64,000 nucleotides of DNA. Source: Terriglobus albidus. GTDB taxonomy: Bacteria > Acidobacteriota > Terriglobia > Terriglobales > Acidobacteriaceae. Location of the stretch: the NCBI RefSeq assembly GCF_008000815.1, contig NZ_CP042806.1:1798001-1862000 (forward strand), written 5' to 3'. Position numbers and translations under genes: made by a program. The notes beneath the pieces are model-generated. The model made no database searches. It had not been told where the DNA came from and worked only from the letters and a program-made list of their open reading frames with translations. This document shows, one piece after another, positions 34,163 through 43,988 of the stretch (position 1 is its first letter; each line of letters opens with the position of its first letter).

Positions 34163-34666
34163 ATGATGCGTTTGTTGGGTTTAGCGGTGCTGGTGGCATG
34201 GGCGATACCGGTAATGATTCCCCAGCGGGCAGTTGGGCAGGGAAGCGGTAATTCCCTGACGGAGCGCCAGCGCCTGGTGAAACAGGCGCAGGAAGCGTTC
34301 GACCGGGAAATGGCGCGTGAAAAGGCCGGGGATTGCCGGGGAGTCTCGACGACTCGCGAGGTGCTTGAATGTCTCGAGAAGGAAGGCAATACCAGCGAGG
34401 CCAATTACAAGGCCTTTACCGGCGCACTTCGGAAGATGCTCGCATCGTACGGCGATGATGCTTCTGGATCACAGGAGTTGGTGCAGGAGTTCGACGCGAT
34501 TGAAGGCGCATGGAGAGGGTATAAGAAGCAGATGTGTATGGCTGCTTACGACCTGAATAAGGGCGGGACGATTGCTCCGGTGAATGAAGGAACGTGTCAT
34601 CAGACACTCTTGCGCGGCCATATGCGTGAGCTGCGGGATGTGTACGACCACCTGTGGATACAGTGA
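34163..34666 (+). CDS. Secreted LprI/DUF1311-like protein
   Basis: 167 residues with signal peptide (LLGLAVLVAWAIPVMIPQRAVGQ). The Cys spacing and helical pattern (AGDCRGVSTTREVLECLEKE, then EFDAIEGAWRGYKKQMC and a last Cys in EGTCHQ) resemble the lysozyme-inhibitor LprI N-terminal/DUF1311 family, where two disulfides staple a helical bundle. GAGGTAAG precedes the start. Divergent from the aroK leader. Role as lysozyme inhibitor is only a family-level possibility. Confidence 0.7.
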   Translation: MMRLLGLAVLVAWAIPVMIPQRAVGQGSGNSLTERQRLVKQAQEAFDREMAREKAGDCRGVSTTREVLECLEKEGNTSEANYKAFTGALRKMLASYGDDASGSQELVQEFDAIEGAWRGYKKQMCMAAYDLNKGGTIAPVNEGTCHQTLLRGHMRELRDVYDHLWIQ

Positions 34667-34730
34667 TGGCGAAGTGAAGGTCGAGCCCCTGTCCCTAAGG
34701 GGACAGGGCATCCGCAGCCGAGGTTATTTC

Positions 34731-36125
34731 TTAGATCGTCTCGCGAGGTTCGGTCATCTTTTGCGGGTCGAGGATCTCGGTGATTTGTTCGTCGGTGAGG
34801 AGTTCTTTTTCGCGGGCGAGGGAGAGGATACCTTTGCCGCTGGCGATGGACTCTTTCACCAGTTCTGCCGCCTTGGCATAGCCGATGTAGGGATTGAGTG
34901 CCGTCGCCAGGGAAACGGTGGACTCTGCATAGAAGGCGCAGCGATCTTCGTTGGCGGTGATGCCGGCGATGCAGCGCTGATCGAACTCACGCAGCGTGTT
35001 GGTCAGAATATGGATCGACTGCAGTGTGTTGTAGGTGATGGTGGGCATCATCACGTTCAGTTCAAGCTGTCCTGCCTGCACGGCATAGCCGATGGCGGTG
35101 TCGTTGCCGATGACCTGGAAGGCGACCATGGCGGCAAGCTCTGCCAGCACCGGATTCACCTTGCCGGGCATGATGCTGGAGCCGGGCTGCAGGGCGGGAA
35201 GTTGAATCTCATTCAGGCCGGTGTTGGGGCCGCTGGCGAGCAGGCGCAGGTCGTTGGAGATGCGGATGACCTCAAGAGCAAGCGTGCGCAGCGATCCTGA
35301 GAGGTCCGCCATCGCTGCACAGCTCTGCATGGCATAGCGCATATCGGGCGCGGGGCAGAGCGGCTGCCTGGTCAGTGTCGAGAGGTTCTGGATGGCCAGA
35401 GCACGGTACTGCGGGTGGGTATTGAGCCCGGTGCCGACGGCCGAGCCTCCCAGGCCAAGCTCGCGCAGGCTCGCAGAGGTGCGGCTGATCGTGCGGCAGG
35501 AGTGGGCGATGGCCAGACCGTAGGCCGCGAACTCCTGCCCCAGGCGGATGGGCGTCGCGTCCTGCATGTGGGTGCGTCCGGACTTGAGGACGTGGTCGAA
35601 CTCCTCCGCCTTCTTCGCGAACGTGGCGGAAAGCGACTTCAGCACCGGGTAGAGGTCTTCGAGAGCCAGCAGCGCGGAGAGGCGCATGGCCGTCGGAAAG
35701 ACATCGTTGGTCGACTGGCCATAATTGACGTGGTCGTTGGGATGCACCTTCTCGTAGCTGCCGAGCTTCGCGCCCAGGATCTGGTTGGCGCGGTTGGCGA
35801 TAACCTCATTGGTGTTCATGTGGAAGCTGACACCGGCGCCGGCCTGGAAGACGTCGACCACGAACTGGTCATGGTGCTTGCCGTCGAGAATTTCCCTGGC
35901 GGCTGCCATGATGGCGTTGGCGCGATCGGCGGTGACTGTGCCCAGGTCGCGATTGGCCTCGGCCGCTGCCATTTTGATGGCAGCGATGGCGCGGATGAGA
36001 GCGGGATGAGCACGCATGCCGCTGATGGGGAAGTTGCGGATGGCGCGGGCAGTCTGTGCGCCGTAGAGGGCATCGGCCGGAAGTTCGATGGTGCCGAGGG
36101 AGTCTTTTTCAGTACGAGTTTTCAT
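34731..36125 (-). CDS. aspA: Aspartate ammonia-lyase
   Basis: 464 residues, fumarase/aspartase superfamily; deaminates aspartate to fumarate. Superfamily signature GSSIMPGKVNPV near residue 318 with the catalytic Ser loop. The N-terminal region DVFQAGAGVSFHMNTNEVIANRA reads NTNEV as in aspartases rather than the NVNEV of class II fumarases, and a class I fumarase gene is close by, so a second fumarase is less likely. The HMQDATPIRLGQE motif is complete. Class II fumarase is the main alternative. Confidence 0.88.
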   Translation of the reverse strand: MKTRTEKDSLGTIELPADALYGAQTARAIRNFPISGMRAHPALIRAIAAIKMAAAEANRDLGTVTADRANAIMAAAREILDGKHHDQFVVDVFQAGAGVSFHMNTNEVIANRANQILGAKLGSYEKVHPNDHVNYGQSTNDVFPTAMRLSALLALEDLYPVLKSLSATFAKKAEEFDHVLKSGRTHMQDATPIRLGQEFAAYGLAIAHSCRTISRTSASLRELGLGGSAVGTGLNTHPQYRALAIQNLSTLTRQPLCPAPDMRYAMQSCAAMADLSGSLRTLALEVIRISNDLRLLASGPNTGLNEIQLPALQPGSSIMPGKVNPVLAELAAMVAFQVIGNDTAIGYAVQAGQLELNVMMPTITYNTLQSIHILTNTLREFDQRCIAGITANEDRCAFYAESTVSLATALNPYIGYAKAAELVKESIASGKGILSLAREKELLTDEQITEILDPQKMTEPRETI

Positions 36126-36194
36126 GAGGGCTCAGCCGGTCCCTATTATCGCTTGCGGGCCTGCGAATACCCACATCCCGGCGTAGCCGAGACA

Positions 36195-36240
36195 CCACCC
36201 CAACGAGCAAGCTCGTTGGGGACCCCGGATATGGGCACCC
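36195..36240 (+). repeat. Intergenic repeat module R2
   Basis: CACCCCAACGAGC / GCTCGTTGGGG hairpin followed by ACCCCGGATATGGGCACC. Close copy at 38467-38513 with a changed hairpin (GAACAAGTTC) and GACATGGGGCACC end. Confidence 0.75.
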
Positions 36241-36266
36241 AGACCTAAGGTTTGATTCTAAGCCGT

Positions 36267-36731
36267 CTACTTCGTGGAGAAGGCGTAGTCGAAGGTGTAG
36301 GAGTGTTTGCCTGCGCTATCGATGAGGATATGAAAGGCGCCGTAGATGCCGGAGAGATCCCCTGTCCCTGAGCCGGGGACGACGATGATCTTCAGGTCGT
36401 ACGGCTGGCCGGGAACCATGGTGCCGGTGTGCATCAGGGCAAAGCTGCCGATCCTGCCGCTGAGCTTACCGGTGACGCGCTCTATGGCGACATAGCCGCC
36501 GAGGCCGGCCTTCTGGTCTCCGGCGGCGAGCATCTCGCCCTTGGTGGTGGCCTCGAGGTCCCCGTGGATCTGTTTATCAATCGAGAGGGAGCTGATGGTG
36601 GGTTCCGGATCGTGTCCGGTCGGCGCAACTTTGACCTCGAAGGTGCCGGTGGCGTGGTTCATAGCGGGAGATTGTCCTTGAAGGAGAGTCGTGGAGAGCG
36701 AGAGGGCAGCGGCAAGCAGGAGTTTGCGCAT
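36267..36731 (-). CDS. DUF3224 domain protein with signal peptide
   Basis: 154 residues from ATG 36731. Signal peptide MRKLLLAAALSLSTTLLQGQS. DUF3224 (allene-oxide-cyclase-like beta-barrel) hallmarks are in order: GTFEVKVAP, KQIHGDLEATTKGEML, GGYVAIERVTGKLSGRIGSFALMHTG, VVPGSGTGDLSGIYG, and terminal HSYTFDYAF. Biochemical role unknown. AGGGA precedes the start. Confidence 0.85.
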   Translation of the reverse strand: MRKLLLAAALSLSTTLLQGQSPAMNHATGTFEVKVAPTGHDPEPTISSLSIDKQIHGDLEATTKGEMLAAGDQKAGLGGYVAIERVTGKLSGRIGSFALMHTGTMVPGQPYDLKIIVVPGSGTGDLSGIYGAFHILIDSAGKHSYTFDYAFSTK

Positions 36732-36835
36732 AGTCAGTCCCTGGGAGATCTGGCGCGGCAGGTAACGGTTTCGCGGCCGCGCCGCGAGTACAACGATCTT
36801 ATCCGAGCCGTAAAATGGATACAGGAACCTATCCG

Positions 36836-38362
36836 ATGGCCACAATCAAACAGGAAGACCTTATCCAGAGCGTTGCCGACGCGCTGCAGTACATCAGCTA
36901 CTACCACCCGGTGGACTACATCAAGAACCTGGCTCGGGCGTATGAGCTGGAGGAGTCGGTTGCGGCCAAGGACGCAATGGCGCAGATCCTGATTAACAGC
37001 CGTATGTGCGCCGAGGGCCACCGCCCCATCTGCCAGGACACCGGCATTGTCACCGTCTTCCTGAAGATCGGTATGGGTGTGCAGTGGGAGGGCGCGACCA
37101 TGGACGTGCAGTCCATGTGCGACGAGGGTGTTCGCCGGGCCTATAACCATCCGGACAACCGTCTGCGCGCCAGCGTTCTGGCCGACCCGGCCTTTGGGCG
37201 TAAGAACACGAAGGACAACACGCCGGCGGTGGTGAATATTGAGCTGGTGAAGGGTGATGGCATCGATGTCATCGTTGCGGCCAAGGGTGGTGGAAGCGAG
37301 GCGAAGTCGAAGTTCGCCATGCTGAATCCGTCAGACTCAATCGTGGACTGGGTCGTGAAGACCGTGCCTTCGATGGGCGCCGGATGGTGCCCGCCGGGCA
37401 TGCTGGGCATCGGTATTGGTGGAACGGCGGAAAAGGCGATGCTGCTGGCCAAGCAGGCTCTGATGGAGCCGATCGACATGCAGGAGCTGATCGCGCGCGG
37501 GCCGCAGAACAAGCTGGAAGAGATGCGTATCGAGCTCTACCGCAAGATCAATGCGCTGGGAATCGGAGCCCAGGGACTGGGCGGCCTGACGACCGTGCTC
37601 GATATCAAGATCCTCGACTATCCGACGCACGCGGCCAACCTGCCGGTGGCGATGATCCCGAACTGCGCGGCGACGCGTCATGCTCACTTCCATCTGGACG
37701 GCTCGGGACCAGCGCACATTGACGCTCCTTCGCTCGAAGACTGGCCGGAGCTGACGTACTCTCCTGCGAATGCACGCCGCGTCGATCTCGATACCGTAAC
37801 CCGCGAAGAGGTAGCAACGTGGAAGCCGGGAGAAGTGTTGCTGCTGAACGGCAAGCTGCTGACCGGCCGCGATGCCGCACACAAGCGGATGATCGACATG
37901 CTCAACAAGGGCGAGACGCTGCCTGTCGACTTCACCGGACGCTTTATCTACTACGTTGGACCGGTCGATCCGGTGCGCGAGGAGGTTGTTGGCCCGGCGG
38001 GTCCGACAACAGCGACACGGATGGATAAGTTCACGCGCCAGATGCTGGAGCAGACAGGTCTGCTGGGCATGGTGGGTAAAAGCGAGCGTGGACCTGCGGC
38101 GATCGAGGCGATTCGCGATAACAAGGCTGTCTACCTGATGGCCGTTGGTGGAGCCGCGTATCTGGTCTCGAAGGCGATCAAGGCATCGCGCGTGCTGGCC
38201 TTTGAGGATCTGGGCATGGAGGCCATCTACGAGTTTACGGTCAAGGATATGCCGGTGACGGTGGCGGTGGATTCCAATGGCGTCAGCGTGCACGAGACTG
38301 GACCGGCCGAGTGGAAGGCGAGGATTGCCGGAGAGTTTGAGGGAGTGGCGATTCTGCGGTAG
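36836..38362 (+). CDS. Fumarate hydratase class I (4Fe-4S)
   Basis: 508 residues from ATG 36836 (CAGGAA upstream). Interconverts fumarate and malate in the TCA cycle. Cluster-ligand cysteines are visible in RPICQDTG and MIPNCAATRHAHFHLDGSG, with a third in WCPPGMLGIGIGG. The C-terminal FumA/B-type domain contains LLNGKLLTGRDAAHKRM and YYVGPVDPVREEVVGPAGPTTATRMD. Full-length single-chain form. Divergent from the DUF3224 gene. Confidence 0.94.
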   Translation: MATIKQEDLIQSVADALQYISYYHPVDYIKNLARAYELEESVAAKDAMAQILINSRMCAEGHRPICQDTGIVTVFLKIGMGVQWEGATMDVQSMCDEGVRRAYNHPDNRLRASVLADPAFGRKNTKDNTPAVVNIELVKGDGIDVIVAAKGGGSEAKSKFAMLNPSDSIVDWVVKTVPSMGAGWCPPGMLGIGIGGTAEKAMLLAKQALMEPIDMQELIARGPQNKLEEMRIELYRKINALGIGAQGLGGLTTVLDIKILDYPTHAANLPVAMIPNCAATRHAHFHLDGSGPAHIDAPSLEDWPELTYSPANARRVDLDTVTREEVATWKPGEVLLLNGKLLTGRDAAHKRMIDMLNKGETLPVDFTGRFIYYVGPVDPVREEVVGPAGPTTATRMDKFTRQMLEQTGLLGMVGKSERGPAAIEAIRDNKAVYLMAVGGAAYLVSKAIKASRVLAFEDLGMEAIYEFTVKDMPVTVAVDSNGVSVHETGPAEWKARIAGEFEGVAILR

Positions 38363-38387
38363 AGATTGGGGCTTTGGAGTGAAGTTG

Positions 38388-38583
38388 TTGAGAAGCGGAT
38401 TTCTCCGCTGCGCTACGAAATGACAAAAAGTTCGCGCATTGCGCGAAGGCCATGTCCCCGACGGACACCACCCCAACGAACAAGTTCGTTGGGGACCCCG
38501 GACATGGGGCACCAAAGTATGGGCTCACCGAGTTGTCATTACGAGTCCAGAAAGCGGGTCCTTCGCTTCGCTCAGAATGACAA
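38388..38583 (+). repeat. Intergenic repeat modules R1 and R2 with a third related segment
   Basis: R1 at 38388-38425 (GAGAAGCGGATTTCTCCGCT...GAAATGACAAA), R2 at 38467-38513, and an R1-like fragment at 38554-38583 (CGGGTCCTTCGCTTCGCTC...AATGACAA). Between fumarase and nitroreductase genes. Confidence 0.75.
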
Positions 38584-38603
38584 GGTCTTGTAGTGGTTTG
38601 TTA

Positions 38604-38630
38604 GAAAGGCCCGCCGGTGGCGGGCCTTTC
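38604..38630. terminator. Intrinsic terminator after nitroreductase gene
   Basis: GAAAGGCCCGCC-GGT-GGCGGGCCTTTC perfect stem, just past the minus-strand nitroreductase stop codon; A/T-rich tails on both sides. Confidence 0.85.
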
Positions 38631-38634
38631 TTGT

Positions 38635-39240
38635 TTAAAACTTTGCCGGCTTGTCCCATTCGGAGAAGACGTAGCTATCGAAGGGCTTGCGCTTGCGGGA
38701 AGCCAGTTCCTGATCCTTCATGCCGCCCTGCAGCGTATTCGGGTCGCCGAGATATCCCAGGGCCCATACGGCGCCTACGTCGAAGTCCTCGGGGATCTGG
38801 AAGACCTCGCGGGCCTTCTTGTGGTCGAAGCCGCCCATGCCGTGGGTGTGGATGCCGAGAGCGATGGCCTGTAATGCTGCCGTGGCTGAGGCAGCGCCGG
38901 TGTCGTGCAGATTGTGGTAGTCCGGGTGACCGTTGGCAGTGAAGGTCTTTTTGGCGGCGGTGAGATAGAGCACGGGAGCGGACTTCGCCCATCCCTGGTT
39001 GAACTCGACCAGCGTAGAAAAGATCTTGTCGTAGGTGCTGTCGCCCTTGATGCCTACGATGAAGCGCCAGGGTTCTTCGCCATACGAACTCGCCGCCCAT
39101 CCGGCGGCAGTAAAGATCTTCTTCAGGTCTTCTGCGGCAACGGGCTTATCGGAGAAAGCGCGGGGGCTCCAGCGCTTGAGGATCAGGTCGAGGACGCCAG
39201 TCTCCGAGGGACCGTGCTTGATGTGTTCGAGATCGGGCAT
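38635..39240 (-). CDS. Nitroreductase family protein
   Basis: 201 residues, FMN-binding NAD(P)H oxidoreductase fold. Motifs: RWSPRAFSDKPV (FMN phosphate/ribityl contacts) near residue 24, GWAASSYGEEPWRFIVG near 48, and GMGGFDHKKAREVF plus VGAVWALGYLGDP in the C-terminal part. The SSYGEEPWR motif is typical of the YdgI/Nox-like subfamily. Substrate unknown. Divergent from ypdA. Confidence 0.92.
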   Translation of the reverse strand: MPDLEHIKHGPSETGVLDLILKRWSPRAFSDKPVAAEDLKKIFTAAGWAASSYGEEPWRFIVGIKGDSTYDKIFSTLVEFNQGWAKSAPVLYLTAAKKTFTANGHPDYHNLHDTGAASATAALQAIALGIHTHGMGGFDHKKAREVFQIPEDFDVGAVWALGYLGDPNTLQGGMKDQELASRKRKPFDSYVFSEWDKPAKF

Positions 39241-39330
39241 TGTACAGATGCTCCTTCGAGATAGTGATGCCTTTGGGTTGGATGCGGCGGCTACTTCGGC
39301 GTCGCAGCATCTTCTATAAGATTAAAAGAT

Positions 39331-40323
39331 ATGGCCTTGAGCGGGATTTTCGATGTACTGGTGATCGGAGCAGGTCCGACAGGTATGGCCTGCGCGATTG
39401 AAGCGCAGCGTGCAGGCCTGAAGGCTGTCCTGGTGGACAAGGGTTGTCTGTGCAACTCGCTCTTTAACTATCCGGCTCACATGACATTCTTTACAACGCC
39501 GGAACTGCTGGAGATTGGCAACATACCCTTCTCGAGCCCGAACCAGAAGCCAACTCGGAGCGAAGCCCTGGAGTACTACCGCAAGGTTGCCGAGAACTAT
39601 CGGCTGGATGTGCGCCAGTACGAGCGTGTGGACAAGGTAACCGGGAGCGATGGGCAGTTTGTCGTTCATACCGAAGATCGTTTTGGCCGCACGCTACAGC
39701 ACCAGGCGAAGAAGATTGTGGTGGCTACCGGGTACTACGATCTGCCGAACTATCTCGGTCTTCCTGGGGAAGACCTTCCCAAGACCATGCACTATTACAA
39801 CGAGCCGCATCCGTACTTTGGGCTCGATGTGCTGGTGATCGGCGGAAAGAACTCGGCAGCGATTGCAGCGCTGGATCTCTGGCGTCATGGAGCACGTGTC
39901 ACTCTGGTGCATCGCGGACCTGCGATGCATAGTCATGTGAAGTACTGGATTCTGCCTGACATCAACAACCGCATCAAGAACGGAGAGATCAAGGCGTACT
40001 TTTCGAGCGTGGTGAAGCTGATCAACGAGGACACGGTGACCCTGACGACTCCTGAGGGCGAGACGACGATTGCGAATCACTTTGTCTTCGCTCTGACGGG
40101 GTATAGGCCCGACTTCGAGTTTCTGGAGGCTTTGGGCGTCAGGCTGGATGAGAACAACAGCCGATGCCCGGTCTGCGATCCGCAATCGCTGGAGTCGAAC
40201 GTTCCGGGAGTCTATCTGGCCGGAGTCATTATCGCTGGTGAGCGCACCAACGAAGTATTTATCGAAAACGGGCGTTTCCACGGCGCGCAGATTGCCCGCG
40301 ATTTGACGAGCAAGCTCTCGTGA
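39331..40323 (+). CDS. ypdA: YpdA family putative bacillithiol disulfide oxidoreductase
   Basis: 330 residues, FAD/NADPH-dependent, thioredoxin-reductase-like but without the CxxC redox pair. FAD motif DVLVIGAGPTGMACAIEA at the N-terminus; the DKGCLCNSLFNYPAHMTFFTTPELLEIG segment is characteristic of YpdA; NAD(P) motif VLVIGGKNSAAIAALDLWR near 170; ATGYYDLPNYLGLPGEDLPK. YpdA reduces oxidised bacillithiol in Firmicutes, and the gene implies a low-molecular-weight thiol system here as well. Confidence 0.92.
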   Translation: MALSGIFDVLVIGAGPTGMACAIEAQRAGLKAVLVDKGCLCNSLFNYPAHMTFFTTPELLEIGNIPFSSPNQKPTRSEALEYYRKVAENYRLDVRQYERVDKVTGSDGQFVVHTEDRFGRTLQHQAKKIVVATGYYDLPNYLGLPGEDLPKTMHYYNEPHPYFGLDVLVIGGKNSAAIAALDLWRHGARVTLVHRGPAMHSHVKYWILPDINNRIKNGEIKAYFSSVVKLINEDTVTLTTPEGETTIANHFVFALTGYRPDFEFLEALGVRLDENNSRCPVCDPQSLESNVPGVYLAGVIIAGERTNEVFIENGRFHGAQIARDLTSKLS

Positions 40324-40373
40324 GGGAAAAGCTTTCCACGGAACCCGGACGGGTTTAGCCTTGGAACCATCTC

Positions 40374-42248
40374 ATGCGCCGTATCCTGCCAAGAACGATC
40401 CAGGGGCAACTGATCTTTGGCACCATCGTGGTGCAGACGGTGCTGCTTGTCGTCTTTCTGACCTATACGATCTCCGCGCAGCGCTCCGTTACGCGGGCAC
40501 GGGCTCGCGAACGGCTGTTGCAACAGGTTGAGCGTCTGGCTGGAGCGTGTAGCGTTCCGCTGAGCCAGAATCACATGGACGCGTTGAAGGAGATCCTGGA
40601 GACGGCGCGGATTACACCGACGATCGACGGTGCGCGTGTCACGGATCTGAGTGGCAGAACCCTGGCGGTATCCGAGTCGAACGCTGATGCGCCATTAAGC
40701 GCCGAAGAGCGGCGCGAGCTATTGGGACCAGCGAAGGCGCGGCTGTTTATGACAGCCCAGGGACGAACGGAGGGCGTCGCTCCGATCTTTGTCAACGGGA
40801 AGCCCGTTGGACTGATCTGGCTGGAACCAAGCTCGTCCGCGCTTGCAAGCAATATCGGCATCATCGTGAAGAGCGGGCTCTGGTACGGCTGCCTGGCGCT
40901 GCTCTCAAACCTATTGCCGATTCTATTAATTGTGCGCGGCGTGAGCCGGCCCTTGCGCAAGCTGCGTGAGGCGACGCAGCAGATCATCCGCGATCCAGAA
41001 TCGAATGCAGGTTTTCCGTTGGTGGTGACTGCCTCCAACGAAGTAGGCGAGCTGACACGCAGCTTCAACACCATGGTGCGTGAGCTGGAGGATCAGCGGT
41101 CAGGCTTATACGAGACGCTGGCGCTGCTGGATTCCATGCTGGGGAATGCGCCTATCGGTTTTGCGTTCTTCGATCAGAAGCTGCGATACGTACGGTTGAA
41201 TCAGTTTCTTGCGGATATCAATGGATTGCCAATCAACCGCCACCTTGGTCGAAAAATGACGGAGGTCTTTCCAGGACCGCTCGCCGAGCGGGTAGAGATG
41301 CTTCTCTCGACGGTCTTCGACTCAGGAGAGCCGGTGCGGGATATCGAGATGAAGGGAGAGCTGCCCAGCCTGCCGGGCGTGCAGCGTTCCTGGATCTGCA
41401 ACTGGTATCCCGTACGCACGCAGCAAGGCGTGGTGCGATGGGTTGGCGTTGTCGTGATGGAGATCACGCAGCGTCTGCAGGCTGAGGAGGCGCTGCGCAA
41501 GACGGAGAAGCTGGCCGCAGCAGGACGGCTTGCCGCAAGCATCGCGCATGAGATCAACAATCCTCTGGAAGCTGTGACGAATCTTCTGTATCTGTTGCAG
41601 ACTCATCCGGAGCTCGATTCCACGGCACGTGAGTATGTGTCTACCGCACAAGCTGAACTGGCGCGTGTCTCGGAGATCACACAGCAGACGCTGCGTTTCT
41701 ACCGGCAGTCAACCTTTCCTGTGCAGACGCAGGTGGCTGAGGTGCTGGACTCGGTGTTGGCTCTGCATCAGTTGAGGCTTGGCAGTGCGCGTATTACGGT
41801 GGAGCGCGAGCTTGATCCCACGGTAGCGCTCTTTGGTTTCAGCGGAGAGCTGCGTCAGTTGTTTGCCAACCTGATCGGGAATGCGATTGATGCGATGGTC
41901 GGTGGCGGCAGACTGATTGTGCGTGCCCGCTATGGCACGGGACGTTCTCTTCGCGGCACCTGGTGCGAAGGCGTGCGCGTAACGGTGAGCGATACCGGTA
42001 CTGGGATGAGCGAAGAGACGCGCCGTCGGCTCTTTGAGCCGTTCTATACCACCAAGGATGCTACCGGCACTGGGCTTGGCCTGTGGGTGAGCGATGAGAT
42101 CATCCGCAAGCACTCCGGCACCGCGCGTGTGAAGAGCCGGCAGGGCGAAATTTCAGGAACCACCTTCGCGATCTTCTTTCCCAAGGATGGGCTCAACGGG
42201 GTACGGTCACTATCCAATGACGCGGCGAAGGAAGCCGCGAATGCCTAA
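40374..42248 (+). CDS. Membrane sensor histidine kinase with HAMP and PAS domains
   Basis: 624 residues. TM1 about 12-34, periplasmic sensor about 35-160, TM2 about 168-190, HAMP about 190-245, PAS about 258-370, HisKA with the phospho-accepting His in SIAHEINNPLEAV near 391, and HATPase with N-box NLIGNAIDAM near 505, G1 SDTGTGMSEE and G2 GTGLGLWVS. No response regulator gene adjoins it (orphan). The last 39 bp overlap the convergent ABC permease gene. Confidence 0.92.
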   Translation: MRRILPRTIQGQLIFGTIVVQTVLLVVFLTYTISAQRSVTRARARERLLQQVERLAGACSVPLSQNHMDALKEILETARITPTIDGARVTDLSGRTLAVSESNADAPLSAEERRELLGPAKARLFMTAQGRTEGVAPIFVNGKPVGLIWLEPSSSALASNIGIIVKSGLWYGCLALLSNLLPILLIVRGVSRPLRKLREATQQIIRDPESNAGFPLVVTASNEVGELTRSFNTMVRELEDQRSGLYETLALLDSMLGNAPIGFAFFDQKLRYVRLNQFLADINGLPINRHLGRKMTEVFPGPLAERVEMLLSTVFDSGEPVRDIEMKGELPSLPGVQRSWICNWYPVRTQQGVVRWVGVVVMEITQRLQAEEALRKTEKLAAAGRLAASIAHEINNPLEAVTNLLYLLQTHPELDSTAREYVSTAQAELARVSEITQQTLRFYRQSTFPVQTQVAEVLDSVLALHQLRLGSARITVERELDPTVALFGFSGELRQLFANLIGNAIDAMVGGGRLIVRARYGTGRSLRGTWCEGVRVTVSDTGTGMSEETRRRLFEPFYTTKDATGTGLGLWVSDEIIRKHSGTARVKSRQGEISGTTFAIFFPKDGLNGVRSLSNDAAKEAANA

Positions 42249-43034
42249 CCACGTCAGCAGAACCAGGAAGAAGCTCAGCATGCCAAGAATGGCGGCTGGA
42301 TGCATGTGCGGCAGTGCAGGCGTAAGCGATGCGCGCAGACCTTCGCTCATGTAGACGATCGGGTTGAAGAGCACGCCGTACCGCAACCACGGGATGTGAT
42401 CCAGCTTTGCCCACGGATAGTAGACACAGCCCAGGAAGGTGATGGGCATGACGACTACGCCGAAGATCAGACCGATTTGCTGCGGTTTCACGGTCGTGCC
42501 AATGGTGAGGCCAAGAGCACCAGCGGTAAGTGAGGCAAGGATGAGCACCACGATCAGCAACGGCCAACTGGTGACGTGGGCCGAGACTGGCGTGCTGGGG
42601 ATGTAGTATGCCAGCGGGAAGACGATGCAGGCGGCAATGATGCTCTGCATGGCTGAGAAGACGATCTTCTCCATGGCAACTGCGCTGACGGGCAGCGGGC
42701 ACATGACGCGATCGTCGATTTCACGCGTAACGCCGAACTCCTGCGCCAGGGGAAGAGCCACGGCCGCAATGCCGGAGAACATGATGGCCACGGCCATCAA
42801 GCCCGGAAGCAGGACAGTGGAGAAACTGACGCCTGTGCCTTCGGCCATGCCGGCGGTCGGGTTCATGGCGGAACCGCCGGCCATGTGCGGCATGATGTAG
42901 GTGAACACGAACAAAAAGAGGATCGGGTTCATGCAGATGCGGATGAGGAAGGGAAACATCTCCCGCCGCAGCACATGCAGGTCGCGCAGGAAGAGTCCGC
43001 GAAAGGCGTGAGCGTATTGGTTAGCGTTGCTCAT
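42210..43034 (-). CDS. ABC-2 type transporter permease
   Basis: 274 residues, six membrane helices (FPFLIRICMNPILFLFVFTYI, VLLPGLMAVAIMFSGIAAVALPLA, and others), NodJ/DrrB-like. Retains the ABC-2 features GVTREIDDRVMCPLPVSAVAMEKI and a C-terminal GIRGFLRR end. Starts 2 bp after the ATPase gene stop on the same strand, so the two form one exporter. Substrate unknown. Convergent overlap with the histidine kinase 3' end. Confidence 0.9.
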   Translation of the reverse strand: MSNANQYAHAFRGLFLRDLHVLRREMFPFLIRICMNPILFLFVFTYIMPHMAGGSAMNPTAGMAEGTGVSFSTVLLPGLMAVAIMFSGIAAVALPLAQEFGVTREIDDRVMCPLPVSAVAMEKIVFSAMQSIIAACIVFPLAYYIPSTPVSAHVTSWPLLIVVLILASLTAGALGLTIGTTVKPQQIGLIFGVVVMPITFLGCVYYPWAKLDHIPWLRYGVLFNPIVYMSEGLRASLTPALPHMHPAAILGMLSFFLVLLTWLGIRGFLRRVIG

Positions 43035-43036
43035 GG

Positions 43037-43981
<945 letters not shown>

Positions 43982-43988
43982 TACAAGT

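Noticed and set aside
34731-36125. Class II fumarase (fumC) instead of aspartase
   Set aside because: NTNEV instead of NVNEV and an adjacent class I fumarase favour aspartase; not absolutely excluded.
42210-42248. 39-bp convergent overlap between the histidine kinase and ABC permease genes as a sign of frameshift
   Set aside because: Both proteins end normally for their families; simple tail-to-tail overlap.
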